DNA of 64,000 nt from Theocolax elegans (taxonomy: Eukaryota; Arthropoda; Insecta; Hymenoptera; Cerocephalidae): contig CM047426.1 of NCBI GenBank assembly GCA_026168455.1, forward strand, positions 40,471,313 through 40,535,312, written 5' to 3'. This document shows positions 44,648 to 55,739 of this stretch, piece after piece. Position 1 is the first letter of the stretch. Every line of letters begins with the position of its first letter. Made by a program: the position numbers and the translations under genes. The notes beneath the pieces were generated by a model. It saw only the letters and a list, made by a program, of their open reading frames with translations, did no database searches and was not told the DNA's origin.

Positions 44648-45124
44648 ATGATCCAATACAATTCGTATTACAACGATTAGATTAGAGCTGGTAATGTTCG
44701 TCACGTTTTTACCGGTTCGCCGTACCAACGCCTTACCTTACATTACCAGTGGAGTTAAAACAGTAGGTAAAGAAGCATTTAGAACAGGACTAAACATTTT
44801 GAATGATGCTAACAATAGTGGAATGAAAATGAAGGAGTCAGTAAATATTCGTATGCGTAAATCTGGACAAAATCTCAAGAGAAGAGCAGACAATAAAATT
44901 TCTGAACTAATCAGGTAGAACTAGTCAGGATATAAACGTCGAACTAGAACAAAAAGACGTCAGTTACCCAAGAACCGTTTGAGAGCACACAATAGAACTA
45001 AACGAGGAGGTGTAATACATCAGGACGAATAACTAAAAAAACTCAAAAACGACGCACAGTCGTAAAAAGGAAGAAGAAGAAGCAAACATTACGTAGTGTA
45101 TCGGACATTTTTGGTTCTACATAA
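44648..45124 (+). pseudogene. Polinton basic protein
   Basis: Short start region (IRAGNVRHVFTGSPYQR) then, in another frame, GVKTVGKEAFRTGLNIL, NIRMRKSGQNLKRRADNK, and a strongly basic tail (RRTVVKRKKKK, TLRSVSDIFGST). A glycine-rich/KEA-helix/basic-tail layout is usual for the protein between penton and major capsid in Polintons, perhaps a core DNA-binding protein (inference). Several stops. Confidence 0.65.
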
Positions 45125-45126
45125 TT

Positions 45127-45930
45127 ATGACATTTCTACATGCTAATTCTTGCGAATGTATGGAATCGGAGCTAGATTTATATACACTTCCACATACTCA
45201 AACCTCTGTAGAAAATTCTCAATTCGTTCATTATAAACCTGTATCATCTCTTAGCGACGAAGGAGCATTGGAATTTGTTGTACCAGGTGAAGAAGACTAT
45301 TTGGATCTTGCACATACCATATTAAGTTTACGTGTACAGATTTTACCAAATGTAGAATTTGATGCAGTTGAAAGTGGAAAAGTAGGTCCAATAAATAATT
45401 TTCTGCATTCAATTTTTAATCAAATTGATGTCTTTTCTAATCAAAAGCTCGTTTCACCTCCCAACTATATGTACCCGTACAGGGCGTACATTGAAATATT
45501 GGTTAATTACTCCGCTGAAACTATGAATTCAATTCTTACTATGGGGTTATGGTATATTGATACTCCAGGAAAGATGGATGCGTTACCTATCATACCACAT
45601 TCCAAACCTGGTGCTAATAGGATTATTGAATCGACAATATTTTACTGGTGGGAGAAAAACGGTACATTTTCGGACATGATGGGTCATTTGCACTGTGATG
45701 TATTTAATCTTTATCATATGTACCGTTATAATAATTTACTCTCATATTGTAACAAGTTTTCTACAAATTCAAGAAAAAACGATGAAATAATTGTAAAATT
45801 GTATTCAAATATTTTAAAAAATAATAATGTTAAATTATCCAATCAAGTTCACGTATTTAATAATGAGCGATCTATAGGATCTGGAATCCGTAACCAGTCT
45901 TGTTTTGCAAAAAAATGTTACATGAAATAA
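45127..45930 (+). pseudogene. Fused frame: major capsid N-terminal part joined to protease C-terminus
   Basis: 267 open codons. Residues 1 to about 195 are major capsid (SCECMESELDLYTLP, DEGALEFVVPGEEDYLDL, YPYRAYIEILVNY, TPGKMDALP, GHLHCDVFN). It then passes directly into the protease downstream of its catalytic Cys (LYHMYRYNNLLSYC to AKKCYMK). A deletion of about 1.65 kb relative to Polinton A removed the capsid C-terminus, the 160-residue gene and the protease catalytic part. The frame is preserved through the junction by chance or otherwise. Confidence 0.85.
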
Positions 45931-46243
45931 ACGTAGTGTAGTAGTATACTCGTGTGTGTTTAGTCTATTACATTCCAATACCACTGTTTCCTATTTATAT
46001 GTGATGAGTATAAAACTACCTATTAGCATATTCATTCCGTAGAAATAAACCGGATGTAACAAAAACCAACCGTAATAATTTCTTAGAACGTTAAAGATAA
46101 AATATTAAAAGTATTTCATTTTCCCCTCCACTAAGACATAAGTTAAATCGTTAGTTACGGTGGAGGGATAACTGTACCTCTCATTGGTCGGTTGACTATT
46201 TCTCCCTATGACGTAAGGATACAATTAGTGGTGGGAGTACACT

Positions 46244-46250
46244 TATAAAA
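46244..46250 (+). promoter_or_regulatory. TATA box, copy B 273-residue gene
   Basis: TATAAAA about 48 bases before the ATG at 46298; matches 16750-16756 in copy A. Confidence 0.55.
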
Positions 46251-46297
46251 CGGTACGTCGCTTCGAGCCTTCTTAGTTTTACTGTTTTAATAAGAAT

Positions 46298-47119
46298 ATG
46301 GCTACTCAAACGGAAGAACGTCGTCTATTGACGGAAAAAACAGTTTGTGATTTATACGGGAACTTACTCTTGACAACGTCATACAATTTAAATAAATCTC
46401 ATTCAAAACGTATATCAATTGGATTGGAAAACTCAAACGGCCGTTATTCTCCAATTGTAAAACTCTCCACTGCATACCCCACTTACCACGTTAAATTTGA
46501 TTTGAATTCGTGGACTGAATTCAGAAACAAGTTTGATGAGATTGATTCGTACCTTCAAGAATGTTAAAGATTTAAACAGTTTAGTGAATCAAACTTTATT
46601 GAAACAAGTTCTCATAAAATACTGTATCAATCCTCGTTTAAATTAAAATCTATAATTGTGGAAGAGAATCTACATGAGGAAGAAAGTAACGATGAGGAAT
46701 TGGAATCCCAACAATGGGAAGAAAGTCAGAACAAACGAAGAAAATCAGTTCATGTACCAAGTACTTGCTTGCAGAAAGTAACATTTGAAGGATTAAAATT
46801 GAAGACTCCTTGTATACAACAGAGACTCGATCAACTCACAAAATACTGTGATAATATTAATAAAGTGATGGAATATATAATTGAATATTTTAAAAGGGTT
46901 ATTGAAAAGGACAGTGAGACTGATTTAAAAATGTTATGTAAAAGTAAAAGATTTGATAAATATTATACACTTTACGAAAATGATGTAAAACTTTATGTAA
47001 TTGAACGCATGTTTGATATGGATAATAATTTGCTAAACTTAATTTTGTCTGGAATAAGTGCGATAAGTATACCTGCTGTACTTCATAACTTGGAAACACA
47101 AATGTTACAATCTGAATAA
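46298..47119 (+). pseudogene. Polinton 273-residue protein (copy B), one premature stop
   Basis: Begins MATQTEERRLLTEK. Codon 90 is TAA (46565-46567) where copy A has TAC, dividing it into an 89-residue piece (46298-46567) and a long downstream piece (to 47119). Otherwise collinear with copy A without indels. N-terminal PC4-like look (ISIGLENSNGRYSP, NSWTEFRNKFDEIDSYL); acidic then basic middle; helical C-terminus. Confidence 0.78.
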
Positions 47120-47348
47120 TTGTAAAAAGAAGCTCATCATACCGAAATAAAAAAGGTAATTATAATTTTAATTTTTGTTTTATTTTATTTAATCCATATA
47201 ATATATTCCTACTCCTATAAAATATATCATTGCCACCAATCAGATTAGACTTTACCCCCTCTATATTGAAATACCGTTATTTACTAGTCTTATATAATTC
47301 AGATCAAAGAATATTTTACTTTTAGTAATTGTTTAACCGTCATTCAAG

Positions 47349-47528
47349 ATGGGTAATACAAATAGTAACAATTTTAATAGTAAAAATTATATAAATAATT
47401 TTATAGCTGAAGAACGGCAACCGTTATTGGAAAAGAAGTCTAAGGAAAAAGATAAAACAAAATCAAATCATTATTTTAAAAACTGCGCATTTGTTAGAAA
47501 CAAACAAGGGTACAAGAGACTTACTTAA
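47349..47528 (+). CDS. Polinton small protein with N-myristoylation signal (copy B)
   Basis: 59 codons, MGNTNSNNF to GYKRLT, intact and the same length as copy A (15447-15626) with about eight substitutions. Gly2/Ser6 myristoylation context, EERQPLLEKK acidic dileucine, lysine-rich centre, and a C-terminal KNCAFVRNKQGY. It is the only gene intact in both Polintons. Confidence 0.75.
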   Translation: MGNTNSNNFNSKNYINNFIAEERQPLLEKKSKEKDKTKSNHYFKNCAFVRNKQGYKRLT

Positions 47529-47569
47529 GTAAGTAAAAATGTACTAATTATACTTAACTAAGGATTGTT

Positions 47570-47995
47570 TTTCCGAATGCGCTATAATTATTTATCTCAA
47601 GATATAAGCCTTAGTCGCGTGAGATAGTAGTTTGACTAGTCTTTTCGGTTTTTGATGCTTTGGGAAATCTGAGATTTTTACGGATGATCTGCAAATAATC
47701 CAATATCTTCATCAATGCTAGAATGAATTATTTTCAATTGTTGGCATGCCTTGGCATGAAGAAAAATCTACTAAAAATAACGTTAAACATTAATTCATTG
47801 AAATAAAAACTATCCCATTGTTTTATGCCAAAAAAGCGGCAAATTCTGAGCTTAATTTCGTTAAATAAGTATTTAATGTAAATATTTATTAGGCAGTGGT
47901 TTGTCAGCTTCACATAATGTTGATAGGAGATGGGTTTATTTTTTAAATACTGCAGCGGCAAATCGGGGCTTTCACGGATAATTAACGGAAAATTA
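47570..47995. repeat. Inverted repeat arm, right of Polinton B
   Basis: Reverse complement of 31990-32870 without the 389-bp insertion. A diverged relative follows at 48190-48360 in direct orientation. Confidence 0.8.
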
Positions 47996-48360
47996 GCAGC
48001 AAATTAAAACAAACTAAAAAATGGATCTATGCTTTCGCTTTCTCGAATGCTGGCACAGTTGGATCACAAAACGAACCGAAATGTAAAAATCAATTTATCG
48101 GTTTCGAAAACTACATATTTGTTAAGCGGTAAATACTAAGCCTAATTTCGTTTATTAATTATTTTATTTGAACCTTTCGTGCATATAAAGAACTGACAAT
48201 CATAACGTCTCTGAAACTAGAAAATACTTTTCAGCCGTAGGTTTGCCAGCTTCACATGAAGTGGACAGGACATGCGTTTATACTTTAAATAATGTTGCGG
48301 CAAAATCGGGATTTTCACAAATAATTAACGGATAATTAGCGGCAATTTTTCGCCTAATTT

Positions 48361-49563
48361 ATTTTATTTTGGTAAAAGTTGTCATGCCAAATTCATAGAT
48401 GTGATAGTAGATGATAATATAGGTAGATTAGCTATATATGGGCAAATCTCCCTAACATTTAATTTTTGGCGAAAAAATGTGGGATCAGGCAATTTTAGGA
48501 GCACACCTTTGATATTTGGTATGAAAGGTTAGGAATATTATTGGAATTGATTGGTATAATATGCTTTCACGAGCGAGAAATGCTCCAAAAGTTGTGCGCG
48601 ATATTTCATTTTTTTTTATAATAAGATCAGAAAAAATAATGATATGGTTATTAAGATTTTATTTATAAAGCATAGAATAATAAAAATATAACGAAATATG
48701 ATAAATATCAGTAACTGTCACAGAATAACAACTTATAGTCGATATAATTGAAGTCTATCTGTTAGTAAACATCGGTCGGTTCCGTAAATTCTAGTAAACG
48801 CGTACGATATCGGCCAATAGTTTGTGGAAATAATACTAAATTTTATTAAAATTTCAATGAAGATGTATTCTACTTGTTACAGAAAATCCAATTTGTAATT
48901 TATTCATGTTTTAATTAATTTTAGTTAATTTTTTTTTAATCAGCACTTCTTAAAAAAATGGTTTACTTTGCTGTAACTTTTGGAGCATTATTAAAAAAAC
49001 TCTGTAAATTTGACATATTGTTGGATTTAATATGTTTTTTAAGAGATTTTTACTATTTTAATGTGCTGTATACAGAAAAAATATGACAGTCTTCTAAAGT
49101 CACATTGCTATGATTTTTTCGACGAATTTCACATGAATTCTTTTACTTAAATTTTATTTTCTACTTCATTTTTGCAAGCACATACTTGCGCTATGCCTCA
49201 ATCTATTTCTTTTTACATCTACTAAATATAGAATTTGGTTAAATATGATAATAATGATGGTGGAAAAATATGATAATTTTAAAATTTAGTGAAATTCCAG
49301 TGGCACAATTAAGGGGGTTCCAAAGTCAATTTTATGACTGTATTATCGACCTGCCGTCGATATAGTAGGTTGCATTATCAGTATACTACTCCATCTAGCG
49401 TACGATTCAAATGATGTCGGTAGATGGCGTAGTTATACTAACACTGTGATTTGATTTTGTGGAGATAACATAACCTAAGCTTGAAGAAATTTATTCTCTA
49501 TTGATCAAAAGCCAAAAAAATTTTTTTTTCTCTAACTTTGAGAATGTCTTTTTAGCGTGTATG
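48361..49563. other. No recognised gene
   Basis: AT-rich; short inverted words CCATCTAGCG / GTAGATGGCG near 49410-49440. Nothing else supportable. Confidence 0.5.
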
Positions 49564-50537
49564 ATAAATTCAGGATTAATTACTCATTATAGAGTGGGCA
49601 ATCAGACTTACAGTTCTGTACTTGCATAGTTACAAGCAATTTATACTTTTACTCACTATGGAGTGACAACAATTTTAATGAATTGTTCAATTTTTTAATA
49701 ACTAAAATTAAATATAATAATTACGAACAGTTATTAGCAATCATTGGGCTTGCGTGAAAAATCCTATTCTGTAACTCAAATTATAGAATATCTTAATCCA
49801 ATAAATGTTTTTTAATAGCGTGTAAGATATTTATAAATAATAATTGTATACTGCTATTTATAATTAAATCATTTAGAACATTTTTCTTTTCATCATTTTT
49901 TTTATAATCATAAATCTTTTTTATAAATTCAGTTACGTACTGATATATTTTTAATGCCTTAATCCGATAAATTCAGGATTGATTACTCTTTATAGAGTGG
50001 GCAATTAGGCTTACAGTTCTGCACTTGCATAGTTACAAATAATTGACACTTTTACTCACTATGGAGTGACAACAATTTTAATAAAGTGTTCAATTTTTTA
50101 ATAACTAAAATTAAATATAATAACTACGAACAGTTATTAGCCATCATTGGGCTTGAGTGAAAAATCCTATTTTATAACTCAAATTATAGAATATCTTAAT
50201 CCAATAAATGATTTTTAATAGCGTGTAAGATATTTATAAATAATAATTGTGTACTGCTATTTATAATTAAATCTTTAAAACATTTTTCTTTTCATCATTT
50301 TTTTAATAATCATAAAACTTTTTTATAAATTCAGTTACGTACTGAAATATTTATATGCCGTAATACCATAAATTCAGGATTGATTACTCATTATAGAGTG
50401 GGCAATTAGGCTTACAGTTCTGCACTTGCATAGTTACAAATAATTGACACTTTTACTCACTATGGAGTGACAACAGGTTTAATGAATTGTTCAATTTTTT
50501 AATAACTAAAAGTAAATATAATAATTACGAACAGTTC
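49564..50537. repeat. Tandem repeat, about 402-bp unit, 2.4 copies
   Basis: ATAAATTCAGGATT starts units at about 49564, 49967 and 50369. Units are about 95% alike by eye. Each contains ACTCACTATGGAGTGACAAC and ACTCxTTATAGAGTGGGCAA, so each has an internal pair of related half-palindromes. Non-coding. Confidence 0.88.
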
Positions 50538-51295
50538 CAGAATCCAGCATTCAGGCGTTCCTAGTATGGAAAAAAGCACATATGATTAGTCTCTTTGACT
50601 AGGAACGGGCCCAAGGAACCAGGATGAGCACCATCATTAGCTCACTCAGTAGCCCAGGAGCTGAAGGGTAGTATATCTTCTAGGAGCTGCACTGCGTCCA
50701 AGTCTTAGGAACAACAGCACATACTCAGATTGGCTCCGATGATTGTTGACGCCTCGTCCAGGGTTTTCTGCGAATATATTAAAAAATCAGACAAAGCAAA
50801 CTACTAAATAATAGTATAATGGGAAACAGGAAGTAAGGACGCATAAAAAGGTATACAATGGCCTGTTGATATCAATTGAGAGGTTAGGGGAACACTAACC
50901 TTTTCACTTGTAATGTAACTATATAAATAACAAAGTTCATCTACGGCTAAGCAACTTACATCTAAACAAAATCCACAACTCCACTTTAATCATATAGCGA
51001 ACCGGTGTTGAATAAAAAGCACCATGTCATCAGCAATACAAAGAAGAACCCGTTGACAGATCGGCAAGAAGCGCGAATGTACGCGCGCATCATATCGACT
51101 CCAACGCAATGCGCATGCGCGCACGGACTAGACGGGTCGTATCCCGACGGAGATGAGACATTCGTGAACTTCGTTCAGAAACGTTTTATATCGTTATATA
51201 TATTGTTAGTTTATAACGGTAAAATTTGTTTATTTCAAATCTTATATACGTAGCAGCAATAATTTTAATTTTTCTAGTTTGACGTGACACACGCG
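50538..51295. other. Unrecognised unique sequence
   Basis: More GC than its neighbours (50540-50770). Open frame 51005-51253 has no recognisable domain. Could be a host intergenic or a decayed element. Confidence 0.4.
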
Positions 51296-51299
51296 AATT

Positions 51300-52020
51300 G
51301 AGCAGCAAATGCGAGTTTGTGGTGCGTGTACGCAGGCGATCGACGGAGCGCACGCACCACGAAGTCCCCACTTCCCAACTAATAATAGACATTCAGCATT
51401 CTGGTTATTCCAGCGTACAAAAATGCGCCGGTTAATTAATTTACTCAAATGTTTAACTTAAACAGAAATTAAGACCACATTGAATGCGGAAAGATTTTTT
51501 TTATATCAATCAAACGGGTTGAATCGAGCGGTAAAAATGACTTCGTGGTGCGTGTATGCAGGCGATCGACGGAGCGCACGCACCACGAAGTCCCCACATT
51601 CCAACTAATAATAGACATTCTGTATTCTGGTTATTCCCTTTCTACTGAAATGAGCCTGTTAAATAATTTGCATAAATGTTTAACTTAATCAGAAAATAAG
51701 ACGACATTGAATGTGGAAAGATTTTTTTTTATATTAATCAAGCGGGTTGAATCGAGCGGTAAAAATGACTTCGTGGTGCGTGTACGCAGGCGATCGACAC
51801 AGCGCACGCACCACGAAGTCCCCACATTCCAACTAATAAGAGACATTCAGTATTCTGGTTATTCCCTTCGTATTAAAATCGCCTGTTAATTAATTTGCAT
51901 AAATGTTTAACTTAATCAGAAAATAATACGACATTGAATGTGGAAAGATTTTTTTTTTATATTGATCAAACGGGTTGAATCGAGCGGTAAAAATGACTTC
52001 GTGGTGCATGTACGCACACG
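51300..52020. repeat. Tandem repeat, about 230-bp unit, each with a GC-rich hairpin
   Basis: Hairpin CTTCGTGGTGCGTG...CGCACGCACCACGAAG recurs near 51312, 51542 and 51771, with a truncated one near 52003. Between hairpins: CCAACTAATAATAGACATTC and GGTTGAATCGAGCGGTAAAA. Period about 230 bp. The hairpin has a 14-bp perfect stem and a loop with GCAGGCGATCGAC. Confidence 0.85.
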
Positions 52021-52789
52021 AAAAAAGGTTTGCAGCATAAAACACGATACCCACTATGATGCCTACAAAAAGAAGCGTCGATCACAAGAAAAACAAATGA
52101 CAGTATCGATATTATCGGTGATAGTCAATTCTCGAATTAGTATATGTAATATCAATACCGGTGCGACTTTTCTGAGGTATGGCACGTCTTTTTCGGGTGC
52201 TAAACGAAGTGGGGTACGCTTTTCGACACCTTATACTTTGCGATAACGTTAAGAAAGTCCGCAACGATTTTGCGATCTATTTATATTAAGTTTACTGTTA
52301 TTAACGAACATGTGTACCGATGTAACATACATTAACAGTTAGATATAAATTATTAATTATGATTTTGTTAAATAGAACGAATATTTTACAAATATTTAAT
52401 CTATTAAATTTTATTGTAGTAGAGGTTATGTTAGTATTTGTTAGAGGATCCTGCTCTAAGAATAGAAATTTTAGAATTTAAAACAAATAGATTATACAGT
52501 TAATTTATACAAAGAATTTAACTTTATTATTTATATTGCATTGGGAAAATATGCAATTTGAAGTAAGTACTTATGCTTTCTTACAGGAAAGCGTAATAAA
52601 TAAATTATTTTATAAGAAGTATTAAGGTAAAAAAAACATAAGAAAATAGTACTAATTATATTATATATTTATGAAAATCTAATAAACTTCTGGAAAATGA
52701 CAAATAACAAAAATATAGTTTTTCTTCTGATTAACAAGTCTTTTGTCATAAAAGTAAATATATAAATAAATACATATATATACACACAT
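52021..52789. other. No recognised gene
   Basis: A short plus-strand open frame (51938-52246) starts in the tandem array and has no known domain. Confidence 0.4.
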
Positions 52790-53050
52790 TGTTTTTTCTC
52801 AATTATGTTCAATAAATAGTATACTGAATTATAGTGTTGAAAATTATTTATTGAATGTAAAATATTACAAATAATGAGCGTGGCGTCTTGCTCAATATAC
52901 GCAACGCATCCGAACTGGTCGGAGTCTTAAACGAGAGTGAGGTTCGCGGGCTCTTGAGGCATTGTTCTTCACTTTGCGGCCACCAGACAGCGCATCGAAC
53001 GCAATATTAAAGAAACGTCGAAATATAAATATAAAACCTATGCGTTAACA
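52790..53050 (-). mobile_element. Probable 3' LTR of BEL/Pao element 1
   Basis: Minus strand. Begins TGTTAACGCATAGG right after a purine/G-rich tract (ACGGGGGCGG, 53051-53065), and contains AATAAATAATTTTC as a likely poly(A) signal. The outer boundary is uncertain and the 5' LTR is not in view, so the call rests on position and PPT. Confidence 0.55.
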
Positions 53051-53107
53051 TACCGCCCCCGTTGAAAGGACATCCTTTCAAGCATAATAAACTCGCATAT
53101 ATAGACT

Positions 53108-55632
53108 TTAACAATCGCCGCTAGGTAATATACAAATTTCTGTACAAGGTCTTTTATAAATTCCTTTGTTCGTTCGCACGGATACAGCGCGTATAATACC
53201 GTCTTTACCGGGGTGCAATTGTTGAACGCGAGTTAAAGGCCAAGTAAGTACGGGAAGGTTTGGTTGTTTTAAAATAACTAATTGCCCTTCGGTAATTTTG
53301 CAGTCGTTACTGTTCCATTTTATTCTTTGTTGCAAACTATGTAAGTATTCAGATTTCCAGCGTTGTCAAAAATGCTGTCTTAATTGTTCAACCCTTTGCC
53401 ACCTAGAAAGCCTATTTATTTGTACGTCAGTGAGCGAAGGCTGGGGAAAATCTGTTAGCGGCATTCCTATTAAAAAATGTGCAGGAGTTAATGGTTGTAA
53501 ATCGTTGGGATCTTTGGATAATGGGTAAAGCGGTCGCGAATTTAGAATAGCTTCTATTTGAGTCATCATAGTAAATAATTCATCATACCTTAATGATGCG
53601 TCTCCTATTACGTGGTATAATGATTTTTTAGCGGACTTTACCGCCGCTTCCCAAAGCCCACCAAAATGCGGAGCATGTGAAGGAATAAAATGCCACTTTA
53701 TACGATTATTGGCAGCAAAATCAATTATTTGTGAACGATTTTTTTCGGAATAAAATAATTCATGTAATTGTTCCAACTCTTTTTGCGCTCCTACAAAATT
53801 TAATCCGTTATCGGAATACATGTCGGTCGGTCGACCTCTGCGCGCAATAAACCGTTTAAGTACATTTAAAAAGGTTTCAGTTGTAAGATCAGACGAAATT
53901 TCTATGTGAATGACTTTGGACGCAAAACAAACAAATATAGCAATATAGCATTTAATCAATTTGGCATTTTTCCTTGCGCCTTCCTTGTAAAATATAGGGC
54001 CTGCAAAGTCAACTCCGCTGATTTCGAACGGACGAGAAGGTATTTCGACACGAGAATTAGGTAGCTCGCCCATCAATGGATAGACTGTTTTCGGAGTATT
54101 TCGAAAACATTTTATGCATTTTTTAACTATTTGTCTGACAACATCACGACGAGAACATGGCCAATATCTCTGTCGAAGGCTGGATAATGTATGATAAGCG
54201 CCGGCATGATTTAGACGCTCGTGTTCGAATTGGATTAAAAGGCGTGTAAACGCATGTTTATTTGGTAAAAGTATAGGGTGTTTAGCATCGTAGCTCAATG
54301 ATGAATTCCTCAATCGACCACCTACACGTAAAATATTATTTACATCGATAAATGGCGATAGTTTTAAGATTGAACTATTTTTTGAAACTACTCCCTTGGA
54401 ATTCAATTGCTTTAAGTCATTTGAAAAGGCTTGACGTTGAACACATTTTACCAAAAGCGTCGTAGTACTTTCTAGTTCGTCGACAGATAGGTTTTTACTA
54501 AATACTAATTCGCGATTCTTAAGCTTATTATAAAATCTTATACAATACGATATTACTCTAATTAATTTCGTAAATTTTGAGAATTTTTCAAATATATATA
54601 TTGAAGTTTCACATGATACGACCGACATTGCGGACGATTTTCTTTCGGGTAATTTAATATCTTTTAATATAACTTCGTTTTTGGGCCAGGAAGATTCTTC
54701 GTGACCCAACCAATGTGGTCCATTCCACCAAATTGTACAATTTTTAAGTAATGACGGCATAATACCACGCGATAAAATGTCAGCGGGATTTTCACAACCG
54801 CTTATGTGATGCCATTGTTCTATCGGAGTTAAACTTTGTATCTCTCCAACTCTGTTTGCAACAAAAGTATTCCAGGTTCTGCTGCAAGAACGGAGCCAAC
54901 AAAGGACTATTTTCGAATCGGTCCATAAATAGGTGGCTGAAATACGTGAGTTTAAGAACGGAGAAATTTTATTTATTAGTTTCGCGAGTAATAATGCCGA
55001 ACAAAGTTCGAGTTTTGGAATAGAAATGCTTTTAAGAGGCGCGACGCGCGACTTCGAGCACCACAGTCTAATTGTGTAGGTTTCGACAGAGGTTAGTCTT
55101 AGATATACGCATGCTCCGTAAGCTTGCTCGGACGCATCACAAAAGCCATGCATTTGGAGCTCACTAAAATCACTATTGTAAATTACCTTTCTAGGTATTT
55201 TAATGTCTTGTAATAAAACTAGCTGATTTTTATAATTTATCCATCTCAGATGCAACTCGTCAGTAAGTAATTCATCCCATTGAATATTAGATCGCCAAAG
55301 ATCTTGAATAAGAATTTTTGCTACAAGAGTAGAAGGGCCTAACAAGCCTAAAGGATCAAATAACAAAGATATTTGCGAAAGTATTGATCTCTTTGTAGAA
55401 GTCTGTGATGAAGACGATATAGACATTGAAACATTAAATTTAAAAATATCTTTTGACGAATCCCACACGATACCTAAAGTTCTAGCCTCTTGATTATCGA
55501 TATTGTCTGAAAAATCTTTAATTTTTTCCGAATCATTCTCGCAAATTTCCTTTAAATTTGAAGTCCATTTTCTTAGTTCGAAACATCCAAGTTTTAAGAC
55601 CTTAATCGTCTCACTCTTCAAATCTAAAGCTT
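53108..55632 (-). pseudogene. BEL/Pao retrotransposon 1 pol (RT C-terminus, RNase H, integrase)
   Basis: Minus strand, truncated at its 5' side by the assembly gap. The 751-codon open stretch (55621-53366) contains the RT connection (SLLFDPLGLLGP), RNase H with HGFCDASEQAYGACV, IPKLELCSALL and WTDSKIVLCWL, then the integrase: zinc-finger HERLNHAGAYH and CIKCF, catalytic GVDFAGP, MYSDNGLNF and GGLWEAAVKSAKK. A TGA at about 53363 interrupts QHF-QRWKSEYL (probably a former Trp codon); the C-terminal domain (53335-53108, VTWPLTRVQQLHPGKDG-like) follows. All visible catalytic residues are intact; only this stop is seen. Confidence 0.88.
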
Positions 55633-55732
55633 NNNNNNNNNNNNNNNNNNNNNNNNNNNNNNNNNNNNNNNNNNNNNNNNNNNNNNNNNNNNNNNNNNNN
55701 NNNNNNNNNNNNNNNNNNNNNNNNNNNNNNNN
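55633..55732. other. Assembly gap, 100 N
   Basis: Exactly 100 N, a conventional size for a gap of unknown length. It separates two divergent BEL/Pao elements whose 5' halves are both missing. Confidence 1.
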
Positions 55733-55739
55733 GAATCAT

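Larger units (their letters stand above)
34515..47555 (+). mobile_element. Polinton/Maverick B, termini lost
   Basis: About 13 kb, opposite in orientation to A and closely similar where they overlap. Holds the gene block polymerase, ATPase, accessory proteins, integrase, penton, basic protein, then fused major capsid/protease pieces and the two 3' genes. Neither end carries the terminal repeat seen in A: the left end abuts foldback family F and the right end abuts the inverted repeat at 47570. Many frameshifts, one poly(A) insertion and one foldback insertion. Not autonomous. Confidence 0.88.
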
